Of a DNA stretch of 20,124 nt, positions 8,101 to 14,567 are shown piece after piece. Each line of letters starts with the position of its first letter. Within the stretch, counting starts at the first letter, position 1. Source of the stretch: Candidatus Hermodarchaeota archaeon (GTDB taxonomy: Archaea > Asgardarchaeota > Hermodarchaeia > Hermodarchaeales > Hermodarchaeaceae); NCBI GenBank assembly GCA_016840185.1, contig JAEOSV010000007.1, positions 1-20,124 of the forward strand. The letters run 5' to 3'. Below the pieces are notes generated by a model. The model saw only the letters and a program-made list of their open reading frames with translations, did not search any database and was not told the origin of the DNA. The translations under genes were made by a program, and so were the position numbers.

Positions 8101-8106
8101 TATAAA
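8099..8106 (-). promoter_or_regulatory. TATA box of the padR operon
   Basis: The minus strand reads TTTATATA, a near-ideal archaeal TATA box, about 55 bases before the GTG start of padR. A start site near 8073 would give a leader of roughly 27 bases with the AGGTGA SD inside it. Confidence 0.75.
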
Positions 8107-8372
8107 CATTCTCACCCTGCAACCTCCAATGATTTGACGTTATCGTTTGCAGGATTCTAGAAACCCCTCTGCCCATTTCCGTGACTTTGAATATCCATAA
8201 ATAGTCCAGTCATCGTTAATCACTATGAAACTCCTTACCAGCTAAGGCAACGGATACAGGGAATATCAACACCATTCCAGCGGATGGTACAACTAAAGCA
8301 GTGTGCCTGACAACTAGCAAGTAATCTGTTTTTGCCCTAACTGTAAGGAGAAAACAATAGAGGTTTAAAAAA

Positions 8373-10613
8373 ATGCGTCGAACAACCCTGTCTCTGACAG
8401 TTATTTTCCTTGCGCTCTCGTTGCTACAGATTAGTACTCCCTTTGGCTTTGCCACGCTTATGCCAGGTTATTACACTCCTGTTACATCTGCAGCTTCAGT
8501 AGAACCAATTCCCATCGACACCTTGACCATGCTCACACTTAACTCCAGCCTCGAAGCACAGACCTATAGTGTCATAATCACTGATCCCGCCCAGTATAAT
8601 CTCAACAGTTCGCTTTACGTCGATTCCGGTTCGGGTGGTATGTTCAGTGGACCCAGTCTCTACATCCGACTCCTTGGAGCATATACCCAGTATATGCCTC
8701 ATCTCAATCAAGATATTGATGGAATGAGCCAAATCTTCTCAGATAATTGGTGGTGGATGACAACAGGCCAATCCGACACCAGTTATGCTGAATTTCTAGT
8801 AATCCAGCCTGGACGATTAGTCCTTGAATTTGATTTTCAATTGGATGATCCCACCGACCAGGTCAGCATCAACTTCACGATAAGCCAGCTCTATGATCTC
8901 AGTTCAGCATCTAGTTCCGATTGGGACCAGGTCATAACGACAACTTGGTCAACAGATGATTCTTGGGCCGCATCAACTTTCAACCTGCCCCAAGATGGTC
9001 TCTACAACATCTCATACTACAGTGAAATGGATTACATGACCACCGCAAGTTGGGGTGGAAACCCGTCCTTCCAACCCTTCGTGGGCGTGGAATACATCGA
9101 TGGAACCTATGGTGAATATGCGGTATGGGACAGTTTTAACCCGACCTTCAATATTCCCGGAGGCGCTGGTTCTGGCACCATAAATTGGACTTACATAGAC
9201 ATGTACAGTCTCCTACCTGATGACTATTTTCTACTTGGTGAAGTTGGAACGTTCGAGTATCTCAATGGCAGGACAATCATCTTCGAAATGACCCTCACTC
9301 GAATTGATTTGCCGATACTTGACATCAACCAATCGGTCGATCTCAGTTTCGAAGATACACCATCAGGAAGTTATACTTACCTTGGAATTCGAGCACCACA
9401 GATGTATACGTATGGCATGTACTTCGACAATCATGTAGGTGCAAACTGGAGTGTTGAATGTAGAGATGTATTCTCTGGTTTTCTACCGCCTGGTTATGGC
9501 TATTATGAAGACCCTAACTCATACACTGTCGAAGAATTACGATTCGAAGATGCTTTTGTCTTCGCGATGCCGGTGATGGCATCAACACCCACCTCTTCCA
9601 TACTTGGAAATCAATACCTAGAGATTGATCAATTGGGTGGAACAGAGGTTGCTTATCTAAATGGATCAGCCCAATTTGCAACAGTGACATCCGGTACCTA
9701 TCAAAGCGTCCACGATACATTCTACATCCAAGTGGTTGGATCGCCCTATGGAGGTCCACCCACTACAGAATTCAATGTCACATTCCATTTCGAAGCTTAC
9801 AATATCCCAGTTCTCCCCTCCGTGGCCACTTCATTTGCTGTCAACCAAACTGTTGGTCCCTTCTATCAGGCATATGCAATCCCGGTTATCAGTGGATTTG
9901 AATATGACCTATCCGCATGGGCCTCTGATTACAACACATCAGGGGTGATAGGAATCTTCATGGCACCAGTTTCTCAGTTTTACTTAGATTGGCAATGGAG
10001 TGGAATGATTCCACTCTATGAAACCACACCCCTCGGAGGCATTCCAATGCAAGTGACCAATATCAATGAAACTGCCGGACTCCGATTCGCTGCTGTACGA
10101 ACAACTACGCTCTATGTGGGTATCATGGGGATATCCATGGGTGGACCCCCGCCCAGTGATACAACTGAAGTAACAGTTAACATGACGGTTAGTCTACCTC
10201 TACCTTATGCTATGGGCTCTGTGGTTACAGAAACTCTTGAGGGAACGGATTGGCGAGTCTATACTGTCAACATTGCTGCAGGTACCAGTTATCGTCTTAG
10301 TGTCTCATTGGATGCTTCAGGAACCTATGCCTATTGTTCGCTCTTTGATGGACTTGGGTATACGCCCTTCGATGCCATGATGTTTACTCTCTGGGTCGAA
10401 ACGTATAGTGATTTCCTAAACTCGTCCATCACCTATCAAGCTGTGACGAGTGGAACCATGACCATCATTCTGGCAGGTCGTGGGCTAGTGTCCTTTAGTC
10501 TTGTTGCCGTCGGTGAAGCCCCAGGATCTTTCATGCTTGGGTTAATAATCGGTCTTATCTTCTTCATCGCCGGTGTCATCATCGTCTATGTCGTCATGCG
10601 CCGACGATACTAA
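8373..10613 (+). CDS. Large secreted protein with a C-terminal membrane anchor, unknown function
   Basis: I do not recognise this 746-residue protein. It starts with a signal-peptide-like segment (MRRTTLSLTVIFLALSLLQI, about 1-27) and ends with one transmembrane helix (about 718-741) followed by RRRY, so the bulk should lie outside the cell with a short cytoplasmic tail. The ectodomain is rich in Ser, Thr, Tyr, Gly and acidic residues, has many N-x-S/T sequons and looks beta-rich, as in archaeal surface or S-layer-associated proteins. A repeated pattern of strands ending in hydrophobic Tyr/Val runs suggests several beta-sandwich units (one around 640-710 resembles a PPC-like fold), but no domain is certain. 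It is the only plus-strand gene between two paralogous MFS genes and ends at a hairpin terminator. The ATG has a GAGGT SD eight bases upstream. Confidence 0.85.
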   Translation: MRRTTLSLTVIFLALSLLQISTPFGFATLMPGYYTPVTSAASVEPIPIDTLTMLTLNSSLEAQTYSVIITDPAQYNLNSSLYVDSGSGGMFSGPSLYIRLLGAYTQYMPHLNQDIDGMSQIFSDNWWWMTTGQSDTSYAEFLVIQPGRLVLEFDFQLDDPTDQVSINFTISQLYDLSSASSSDWDQVITTTWSTDDSWAASTFNLPQDGLYNISYYSEMDYMTTASWGGNPSFQPFVGVEYIDGTYGEYAVWDSFNPTFNIPGGAGSGTINWTYIDMYSLLPDDYFLLGEVGTFEYLNGRTIIFEMTLTRIDLPILDINQSVDLSFEDTPSGSYTYLGIRAPQMYTYGMYFDNHVGANWSVECRDVFSGFLPPGYGYYEDPNSYTVEELRFEDAFVFAMPVMASTPTSSILGNQYLEIDQLGGTEVAYLNGSAQFATVTSGTYQSVHDTFYIQVVGSPYGGPPTTEFNVTFHFEAYNIPVLPSVATSFAVNQTVGPFYQAYAIPVISGFEYDLSAWASDYNTSGVIGIFMAPVSQFYLDWQWSGMIPLYETTPLGGIPMQVTNINETAGLRFAAVRTTTLYVGIMGISMGGPPPSDTTEVTVNMTVSLPLPYAMGSVVTETLEGTDWRVYTVNIAAGTSYRLSVSLDASGTYAYCSLFDGLGYTPFDAMMFTLWVETYSDFLNSSITYQAVTSGTMTIILAGRGLVSFSLVAVGEAPGSFMLGLIIGLIFFIAGVIIVYVVMRRRY

Positions 10614-10624
10614 GATCACCAATA

Positions 10625-10678
10625 AACCGGGCTAGCGAATGTGATATATTCGTTGTCCGGTTCTTTCTTCTTTTTTTT
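10625..10678 (+). terminator. Hairpin plus T-tract terminator after the surface-protein gene
   Basis: An outer stem AACCGG (10625-10630) pairs with CCGGTT (10657-10662). An inner stem CGAAT (10636-10640) pairs with ATTCG (10648-10652) around a 7-base loop. The tract TTCTTTCTTCTTTTTTTT (10661-10678) follows at once. It starts 12 bases after the stop at 10613 and runs into the end of the convergent MFS gene. Confidence 0.72.
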
Positions 10679-11975
10679 AATTCTTGGCAACCTGACTAGG
10701 CTTGGGTGCAAGAATCTTCTGTTGACGTTTTTCGATTTTCCAGAAGAAACCGGCGTACAGAACAGTTGCGGCCGAATAACTGGTCAAAGTAAACCAAAAG
10801 GGAATCAGATACAATCCTTGATCAAAGAGCGGGCCGGTCACGAGGGTGCTGAATGCCCAAGGGAAGTTCCATCCGAAGCTGGAAATCGCACTCATCTGTG
10901 GACGATATGCTTCTGGTGTTAGTTCCATTCGTAAAGTACGGTCAACGGGACCACTCGCATTCATGAGGACAACTCGGAAAACGTAGCTGGCAATGGCTAC
11001 ATATGGATTAATAATTGTAGCAATGAAGAACAGGAAGGGAAGGGAAAGACTTTGTGTGACCAGAACGGTTTTGACTTTACCAATTCGTGTTGACAGTACA
11101 GGGGAGAGGAAGACGCCCGCAGCAACAGAAAGTGAGCCAAAACCCTGAACCAAACCGACCATGAATGTGGGCAGATTATAGAATTCCCAGAAGAAAATGT
11201 TCAGGTACGGGATTACGAATCCTGCGCCAAGGCCAATGAAGGCGTTCACGATACCGAATTTAAGGAGGAGTTTGCGAACATCTTTCTTCGCCACAGGTTC
11301 TACTTCTCCCTCAGTAATTTTCATATCAAGAGATTCGGGATAATCCATTTCTCGCACTAGTATAATGGGAATGATGGCCAGAGTGAGTGGGAGTACCTGG
11401 ATGATAAGAGCCATCTGAAAGGTGATAGCACTATCCAATGGAAATCCGAAGTAAATGGCAAAGAGACCCGGAAGAAATCCCGCGAGAGTGTTTGCGAAGA
11501 ATGAGCTGAGAATCGTTACAGATTGAGAGGCACCGAAGAGGTGAGTTCGTTCATATGAAGTACTACATTTGGTCATAAAGGGTCCAAGGGCTACATTGAG
11601 CATGGCAGCCCCGAGTCCGCTGAGCATGGAGGTCATATACAGGACTGGAGGAAGGGGAAATAACACCTGGTTTAAAGACGCGATGAGTGAAATAAGTGCG
11701 GCTAAGATGAGTGAGTGTTTGGTTCCAACCCGTGAGACGAAGGCACCCATAACAAGGGAACAGAGGGCCATCGTAAACGCGTTGATTGACATTAAGCCGC
11801 CAATGAACGCGTTGCTATATCCTAGGCTAATGAGATAGAGGTTGAAGAGGGTCTGTGCAATCCCCCAACCAAAAGCACGAAGCACGTTACTAACAATGAG
11901 CTTTTGCGCATTAGGAGTGAACTGGCGCATGCGATGCCAATAGCCTGTGGCTTCCTCTCGAAGCAAATTGCTCAC
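10677..11975 (-). CDS. MFS transporter (paralogue of the one at 5747-7084)
   Basis: This 432-residue integral membrane protein has about 12 hydrophobic helices and a charged loop between the two halves (around MDYPESLDMKITEGEVEP). It is a clear paralogue of the other transporter: both share the N-terminal YW-x-R-x-x-x-FTP motif, YERT-x-LFGASQ, FFWEFYNLPT, TLRMEL and FDQGLYLIPFW. Both belong to an MFS type lacking obvious substrate motifs, so the substrate is unknown. The start is GTG with GAGGAG six bases upstream, and its own TATA-like box lies about 40 bases before it. No PadR-type palindrome is visible here, so its control differs from that of the paralogue. The stop overlaps the T-tract of the convergent gene's terminator. 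Confidence 0.88.
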   Translation of the reverse strand: MSNLLREEATGYWHRMRQFTPNAQKLIVSNVLRAFGWGIAQTLFNLYLISLGYSNAFIGGLMSINAFTMALCSLVMGAFVSRVGTKHSLILAALISLIASLNQVLFPLPPVLYMTSMLSGLGAAMLNVALGPFMTKCSTSYERTHLFGASQSVTILSSFFANTLAGFLPGLFAIYFGFPLDSAITFQMALIIQVLPLTLAIIPIILVREMDYPESLDMKITEGEVEPVAKKDVRKLLLKFGIVNAFIGLGAGFVIPYLNIFFWEFYNLPTFMVGLVQGFGSLSVAAGVFLSPVLSTRIGKVKTVLVTQSLSLPFLFFIATIINPYVAIASYVFRVVLMNASGPVDRTLRMELTPEAYRPQMSAISSFGWNFPWAFSTLVTGPLFDQGLYLIPFWFTLTSYSAATVLYAGFFWKIEKRQQKILAPKPSQVAKN

Positions 11976-12014
11976 AAGATTCTCCTCTTGCAGTCAGGCA
12001 CCATGTTTGGTATC

Positions 12015-12022
12015 TATTTTAA
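12015..12022 (-). promoter_or_regulatory. TATA-like box of the second MFS gene
   Basis: The minus strand reads TTAAAATA within GGTTAAAATAGA, about 40 bases before the GTG start. The implied leader of roughly 18 bases contains the GAGGAG SD. Confidence 0.5.
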
Positions 12023-12050
12023 CCTGCTGTCTGTTGGAAAAAGGGACGTC

Positions 12051-13202
12051 TCACAAATCGTATTCCCGAAACACTTCACGCTGAATCAAGTATCGAAGGA
12101 TCTCGGCAGTTCCGCCACCGATAGTCATTAACCGTGCATCTCGAAGGAACCGTTCAACCGGGCGTTGTTTAGTATAACCAATCCCGCCTAACACTTGAAG
12201 GGACTCGGTGGCAGTTTCAATGGCTTTTTCACACGCATAGAGTTTGGCAATGGCTGCATCTTTCGTGGCGGGTTTTCCTGCATCAATCATACGAGCAGCT
12301 TTGAAGGTTAATAACCGCGCTGCTTCAAGTTTCATGGCCATATCAGCAATCTTGAAACTTATCCCTTCAAATTCCCGAATCTTCCGTCGAAATTGTACGC
12401 GGTGGTTGCTATAGTGCACAGCTTCTTCCATAGCCGCACGAGCAACACCGTTCATTTCTGCTGCAAGAATGGTACGCTCAGCATCTAATCCAGCCATGAC
12501 AACCCGGAATCCTCCATCTAATTCACCAAGGATGTGTTCTTCGGAAACCTCTACATCGTTTAAGGCTAGTCGGCCCACATGCGCTCCATGCATCCCCATG
12601 AGCTCATATTCTTCTACAACTTCAAAGCCCTTGGATTTCGTTTCAACAATAAACGCAGTCATGCCTTGCTTGGCTTTTACCTTGGGATCTGTTACAGTAT
12701 AACAGAGTAGATAGTCAGCATTTGGGCCATTGGTGATAAATCGTTTTTCACCATTAATGACGAATTTTTCACCTCGTTTTTCTGCACGGGTCTCAGTCCC
12801 TGCCACGTCGCTCCCTACGTTCGGTTCAGTAATCCCGAGGGCGCCGATTTTTTTTCCTTGTGCAACGGGGGTGAGGAATTTCTTTTTCTGCTCCGCTGTT
12901 CCAAATTCAAAGACAGGGTGCGCGAATAGAATACAAGATGCTACCCGTGCCATATCAAAACCTGCATGTACAGCACAGATCTCTTCGGTGACAAGGACTT
13001 CATACATCAGGCCCTTACCGATTCCTCCATACTTTGGTGGGTAGCGAGCTCCTAGGTATCCGGCTTTTCCAAATTTCCGAATTATGTCCCAAGCCTCAAC
13101 TTTCCCCTTTTCAATCTCCTCCGCAACTGGAGCTAGATTCTTCCGTACAAACTCTTTGGCTTCAGCTTGGAATTTCAGCTCATCTTCAGATAAAAACGAC
13201 AT
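12051..13202 (-). CDS. Acyl-CoA dehydrogenase with isovaleryl/long-chain-type catalytic glutamate
   Basis: This 383-residue FAD flavoenzyme introduces the alpha-beta double bond into an acyl-CoA and passes electrons on, usually to an electron-transfer flavoprotein. Family signatures are ITEPNVGSD (about 124-132), GEKRFITNGP, RRKIREFEGI and the C-terminal LGGIGYTKQRPVERFLRDAR. The site of the catalytic Glu in medium- and short-chain enzymes (YEGT) here reads GGGT, so that Glu is absent. Instead GLDAER (238-243) places Glu242 where isovaleryl-CoA and long-chain enzymes have their base, which suggests a branched or long substrate. The ATG at 13202 fits the usual N-terminus (MSFLSEDELKFQ); an in-frame GTG at 13220 would add six residues. 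No ETF or other beta-oxidation gene is nearby, so the pathway is open. Confidence 0.93.
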   Translation of the reverse strand: MSFLSEDELKFQAEAKEFVRKNLAPVAEEIEKGKVEAWDIIRKFGKAGYLGARYPPKYGGIGKGLMYEVLVTEEICAVHAGFDMARVASCILFAHPVFEFGTAEQKKKFLTPVAQGKKIGALGITEPNVGSDVAGTETRAEKRGEKFVINGEKRFITNGPNADYLLCYTVTDPKVKAKQGMTAFIVETKSKGFEVVEEYELMGMHGAHVGRLALNDVEVSEEHILGELDGGFRVVMAGLDAERTILAAEMNGVARAAMEEAVHYSNHRVQFRRKIREFEGISFKIADMAMKLEAARLLTFKAARMIDAGKPATKDAAIAKLYACEKAIETATESLQVLGGIGYTKQRPVERFLRDARLMTIGGGTAEILRYLIQREVFREYDL

Positions 13203-13261
13203 CTCTGTCACAATCAACACACCACAGACGATTCCAAAGTTGAAAAAACAATAGACGCTTG

Positions 13262-13270
13262 TTTTTTAAA
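13262..13270 (-). promoter_or_regulatory. TATA-like box of the acyl-CoA dehydrogenase gene
   Basis: The minus strand reads TTTAAAAAA, about 64 bases before the preferred ATG at 13202. The implied leader is about 40 bases. The surrounding 95-base gap also holds TCACAATGTGA (13303-13313), a short palindrome just after the stop of the upstream gene. Confidence 0.4.
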
Positions 13271-13315
13271 GTACTTCGCCACGCACGAAAAACAAACCAT
13301 TCTCACAATGTGAAG

Positions 13316-13717
13316 CTATTTTTTACGTCGCGATTTATGGAGTGCAGTGACCGCCTGTTCGCGGGTTTGTCGTTTGATTTCCTCTATCTGATCAATAGCA
13401 GGGAGAATTGTATCAACTAAATCGCTCTTAGCTTGTATCCCCTCATGAGTAAGAAATGCCACTGCTTCGCTTCGGCTCTTAAAAATCTCAAGTGCGATTA
13501 GAGCATCTACAATCCGTAGATCACTATCCCATAACCGTGTCATAACAATATTGTCTCGACGCTTGGCCTCTGGGAGGTCTCCCTTCATGAAGAGTGTTTT
13601 GAGTTCATCCATCACCTCTTGTTTCAAGGCAGGTGTCATTTCGAGATCGTCGGATAACACAGAAGCAGGTGATGATTTGCGTTTCGATTTTGATTTCGAT
13701 TTAGATGAGGAGGTCAT
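13316..13717 (-). CDS. Small basic protein with a ribbon-helix-helix-like core
   Basis: This 133-residue protein has a Ser/Lys-rich basic head (about 1-17), an acidic-amphipathic middle, and a core at about 65-94 reading LRIVDALIALEIFKSRSEAV and then AFLTHEGI. The core resembles the helix-turn-helix half of CopG/MetJ-like ribbon-helix-helix proteins (L-x-x-LV-x-x-G-x-F-x-SRSEA-x-R-x-x-x-x-x-G-I), as in several small archaeal proteins. A charged C-terminal helix ends in KSRRKK. DNA binding is likely on these grounds, as regulator or chromatin-associated protein; the target is unknown. A GGGGAA SD precedes the ATG. The gene is divergent from the sulfur operon, with 184 bases between the two starts, so it could regulate that operon; this is inference. 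Confidence 0.72.
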   Translation of the reverse strand: MTSSSKSKSKSKRKSSPASVLSDDLEMTPALKQEVMDELKTLFMKGDLPEAKRRDNIVMTRLWDSDLRIVDALIALEIFKSRSEAVAFLTHEGIQAKSDLVDTILPAIDQIEEIKRQTREQAVTALHKSRRKK

Positions 13718-13751
13718 AGCGTTCCCCTATAGTAGAAATGATTCAAACATT

Positions 13752-13789
13752 GCATTTTAGCGTTACGCCTCACTATCTTTATGCGTTAC
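13752..13789 (-). promoter_or_regulatory. Promoter region of the ribbon-helix-helix-like gene with a duplicated GTAACGC element
   Basis: On the minus strand GTAACGC occurs twice, 23 bases apart (plus-strand GCGTTAC at 13783-13789 and 13760-13766). Each copy is followed directly by an A/T-rich TATA-like run (ATAAAG and TAAAAT). The downstream run is about 40 bases before the ATG. The pair could be two BRE/TATA promoters or an activator site repeated at two-turn spacing. Confidence 0.4.
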
Positions 13790-13830
13790 ATTTCTGCACT
13801 TTGAGAGGAAGGTTCGTGACAGGGGCAAGC

Positions 13831-13838
13831 TTAAATAC
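13831..13838 (+). promoter_or_regulatory. TATA box of the TusA-DsrE-IscS-IscU operon
   Basis: TTAAATAC, preceded by AAGC, lies about 70 bases before the ATG at 13902. A second A/T run (GGTAAAATAC, 13841-13850) is an alternative. Either places the transcript start near or inside the palindrome at 13860-13876. Confidence 0.55.
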
Positions 13839-13859
13839 GAGGTAAAATACCCCTACACG

Positions 13860-13876
13860 CCTTAACACTGTTAAGG
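13860..13876. promoter_or_regulatory. 17-bp perfect palindrome, probable operator of the sulfur operon
   Basis: CCTTAACA-C-TGTTAAGG is a perfect inverted repeat with 8-base arms and a single central base. It sits about 25-30 bases downstream of the TATA box, over the expected transcript start, and before the GGAGG SD (13888-13892). A one-base centre cannot form an RNA hairpin, so a dimeric DNA-binding regulator is more likely. No cognate regulator is certain. Confidence 0.6.
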
Positions 13877-13901
13877 TGTTGAATGCCGGAGGCGCATTGG
13901 A

Positions 13902-14162
13902 ATGCCAGAAAAAACCGAAACCACTGATGTAGAAATCCACCATCGGATTGATGCACGGGGGCTATATTGTCCAATTCCTGTCTATAAGACTCGCCAAGCT
14001 GTTCTAGAAGCGAAATCCAAAGAAGTAGTAGAAGTTCTAGCTGATGATCCAGCCTCTGAAGAAGATATTACACGATGGGCGAAACGAACTGGCAATACAG
14101 TTCTGAAAATCGAACACTGCGATGATTACTTGCGGTTCCTGATTCAAAAAACTGAAGGGTGA
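13902..14162 (+). CDS. TusA-like (SirA family) sulfur carrier
   Basis: This 86-residue protein is a TusA-family sulfurtransferase. The N-terminal GLYCPIPVYKT contains the CPxP motif with the active cysteine Cys23, which carries persulfide sulfur in this family. The following helix and strands (VVEVLADDPASEEDI, LRFLIQK) match the two-layer fold. A strong SD, GGAGG at 13888-13892, lies nine bases before the ATG. It heads a four-gene operon with DsrE-, IscS- and IscU-like proteins, so it probably passes sulfur for cluster assembly or tRNA thiolation. Only six bases separate it from the next gene. The family call is firm; the acceptor is not known. Confidence 0.92.
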   Translation: MPEKTETTDVEIHHRIDARGLYCPIPVYKTRQAVLEAKSKEVVEVLADDPASEEDITRWAKRTGNTVLKIEHCDDYLRFLIQKTEG

Positions 14163-14168
14163 AGAATC

Positions 14169-14531
14169 ATGGCAAAGAAAATATTGTATGTTGTAGTTAG
14201 CGGGACCGATACCCCAGAACGTCTTTATGCCCCATTTGTCCTTGCCACAACGGCTCGACACATGGACATTGACGCAACGATATACTTCGTAGTCAAAGGC
14301 GTCACAGTCATGAAGAAAGGCGAAGCAGAAAAAATCAAAATGGGTGGCTTCCCGCCATTAAAAGAAGTAATTGACCAAGCTATTGAAGCTGGGGTCAAAC
14401 TTGCAGCCTGCGACCAATCAACCCAAGTGCTGGGAATTGATCGTGGCGGATATGTTGAAGAATGTGGCGTTGTTGGCGCTGCAACATTAAATGATTTAGC
14501 CTTAGAAGCGGATGCAATCCTCACCTTCTAG
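14169..14531 (+). CDS. DsrE-family sulfur-relay protein
   Basis: This 120-residue protein has the DsrE/DsrF-like flavodoxin-type fold: MAKKILYVVVSGTD at the start, a hydrophobic strand IDATIYFVVKGV, and KLAACDQSTQVLGI (78-90) carrying Cys81 at the position of the conserved DsrE cysteine. A second Cys99 lies in EECGVVG. Such proteins relay persulfide sulfur, often with TusA, which is encoded directly upstream (6-base gap; the SD GGGTGA overlaps the upstream stop). With IscS and IscU downstream, a TusA-to-DsrE transfer is a sensible inference. No DsrF or DsrH partner is seen. Confidence 0.88.
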   Translation: MAKKILYVVVSGTDTPERLYAPFVLATTARHMDIDATIYFVVKGVTVMKKGEAEKIKMGGFPPLKEVIDQAIEAGVKLAACDQSTQVLGIDRGGYVEECGVVGAATLNDLALEADAILTF

Positions 14532-14567
14532 CGGAAATGGACTGCGAAATAGGGAGAGACGGGTACA

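Larger units (their letters stand above)
8047..8372. other. Divergent intergenic region between padR and the surface-protein gene
   Basis: This 326-base gap holds the padR promoter and its two operator-like palindromes at its left end. On the plus strand, CATAAATA near 8196-8203 is a possible TATA box for the gene at 8373, which would then have a leader of about 145 bases. A short GAGGT SD lies just before the ATG at 8373. The open frames here overlap the control signals and lack family features; I see no gene and no clear RNA structure. Confidence 0.6.

Noticed and set aside
8216..8455. 79-codon minus-strand frame upstream of and into the surface-protein gene
   Set aside because: It overlaps the signal-peptide region of the better supported plus-strand gene and shows no clear family pattern.
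10641..10922. 93-codon plus-strand frame after the surface-protein gene
   Set aside because: It begins inside the terminator hairpin and runs antisense to the second MFS gene.
13303..13313. Short palindrome TCACAATGTGA after the small basic gene
   Set aside because: The arms are only five bases with a one-base centre, too little to assign as operator or hairpin without comparison.
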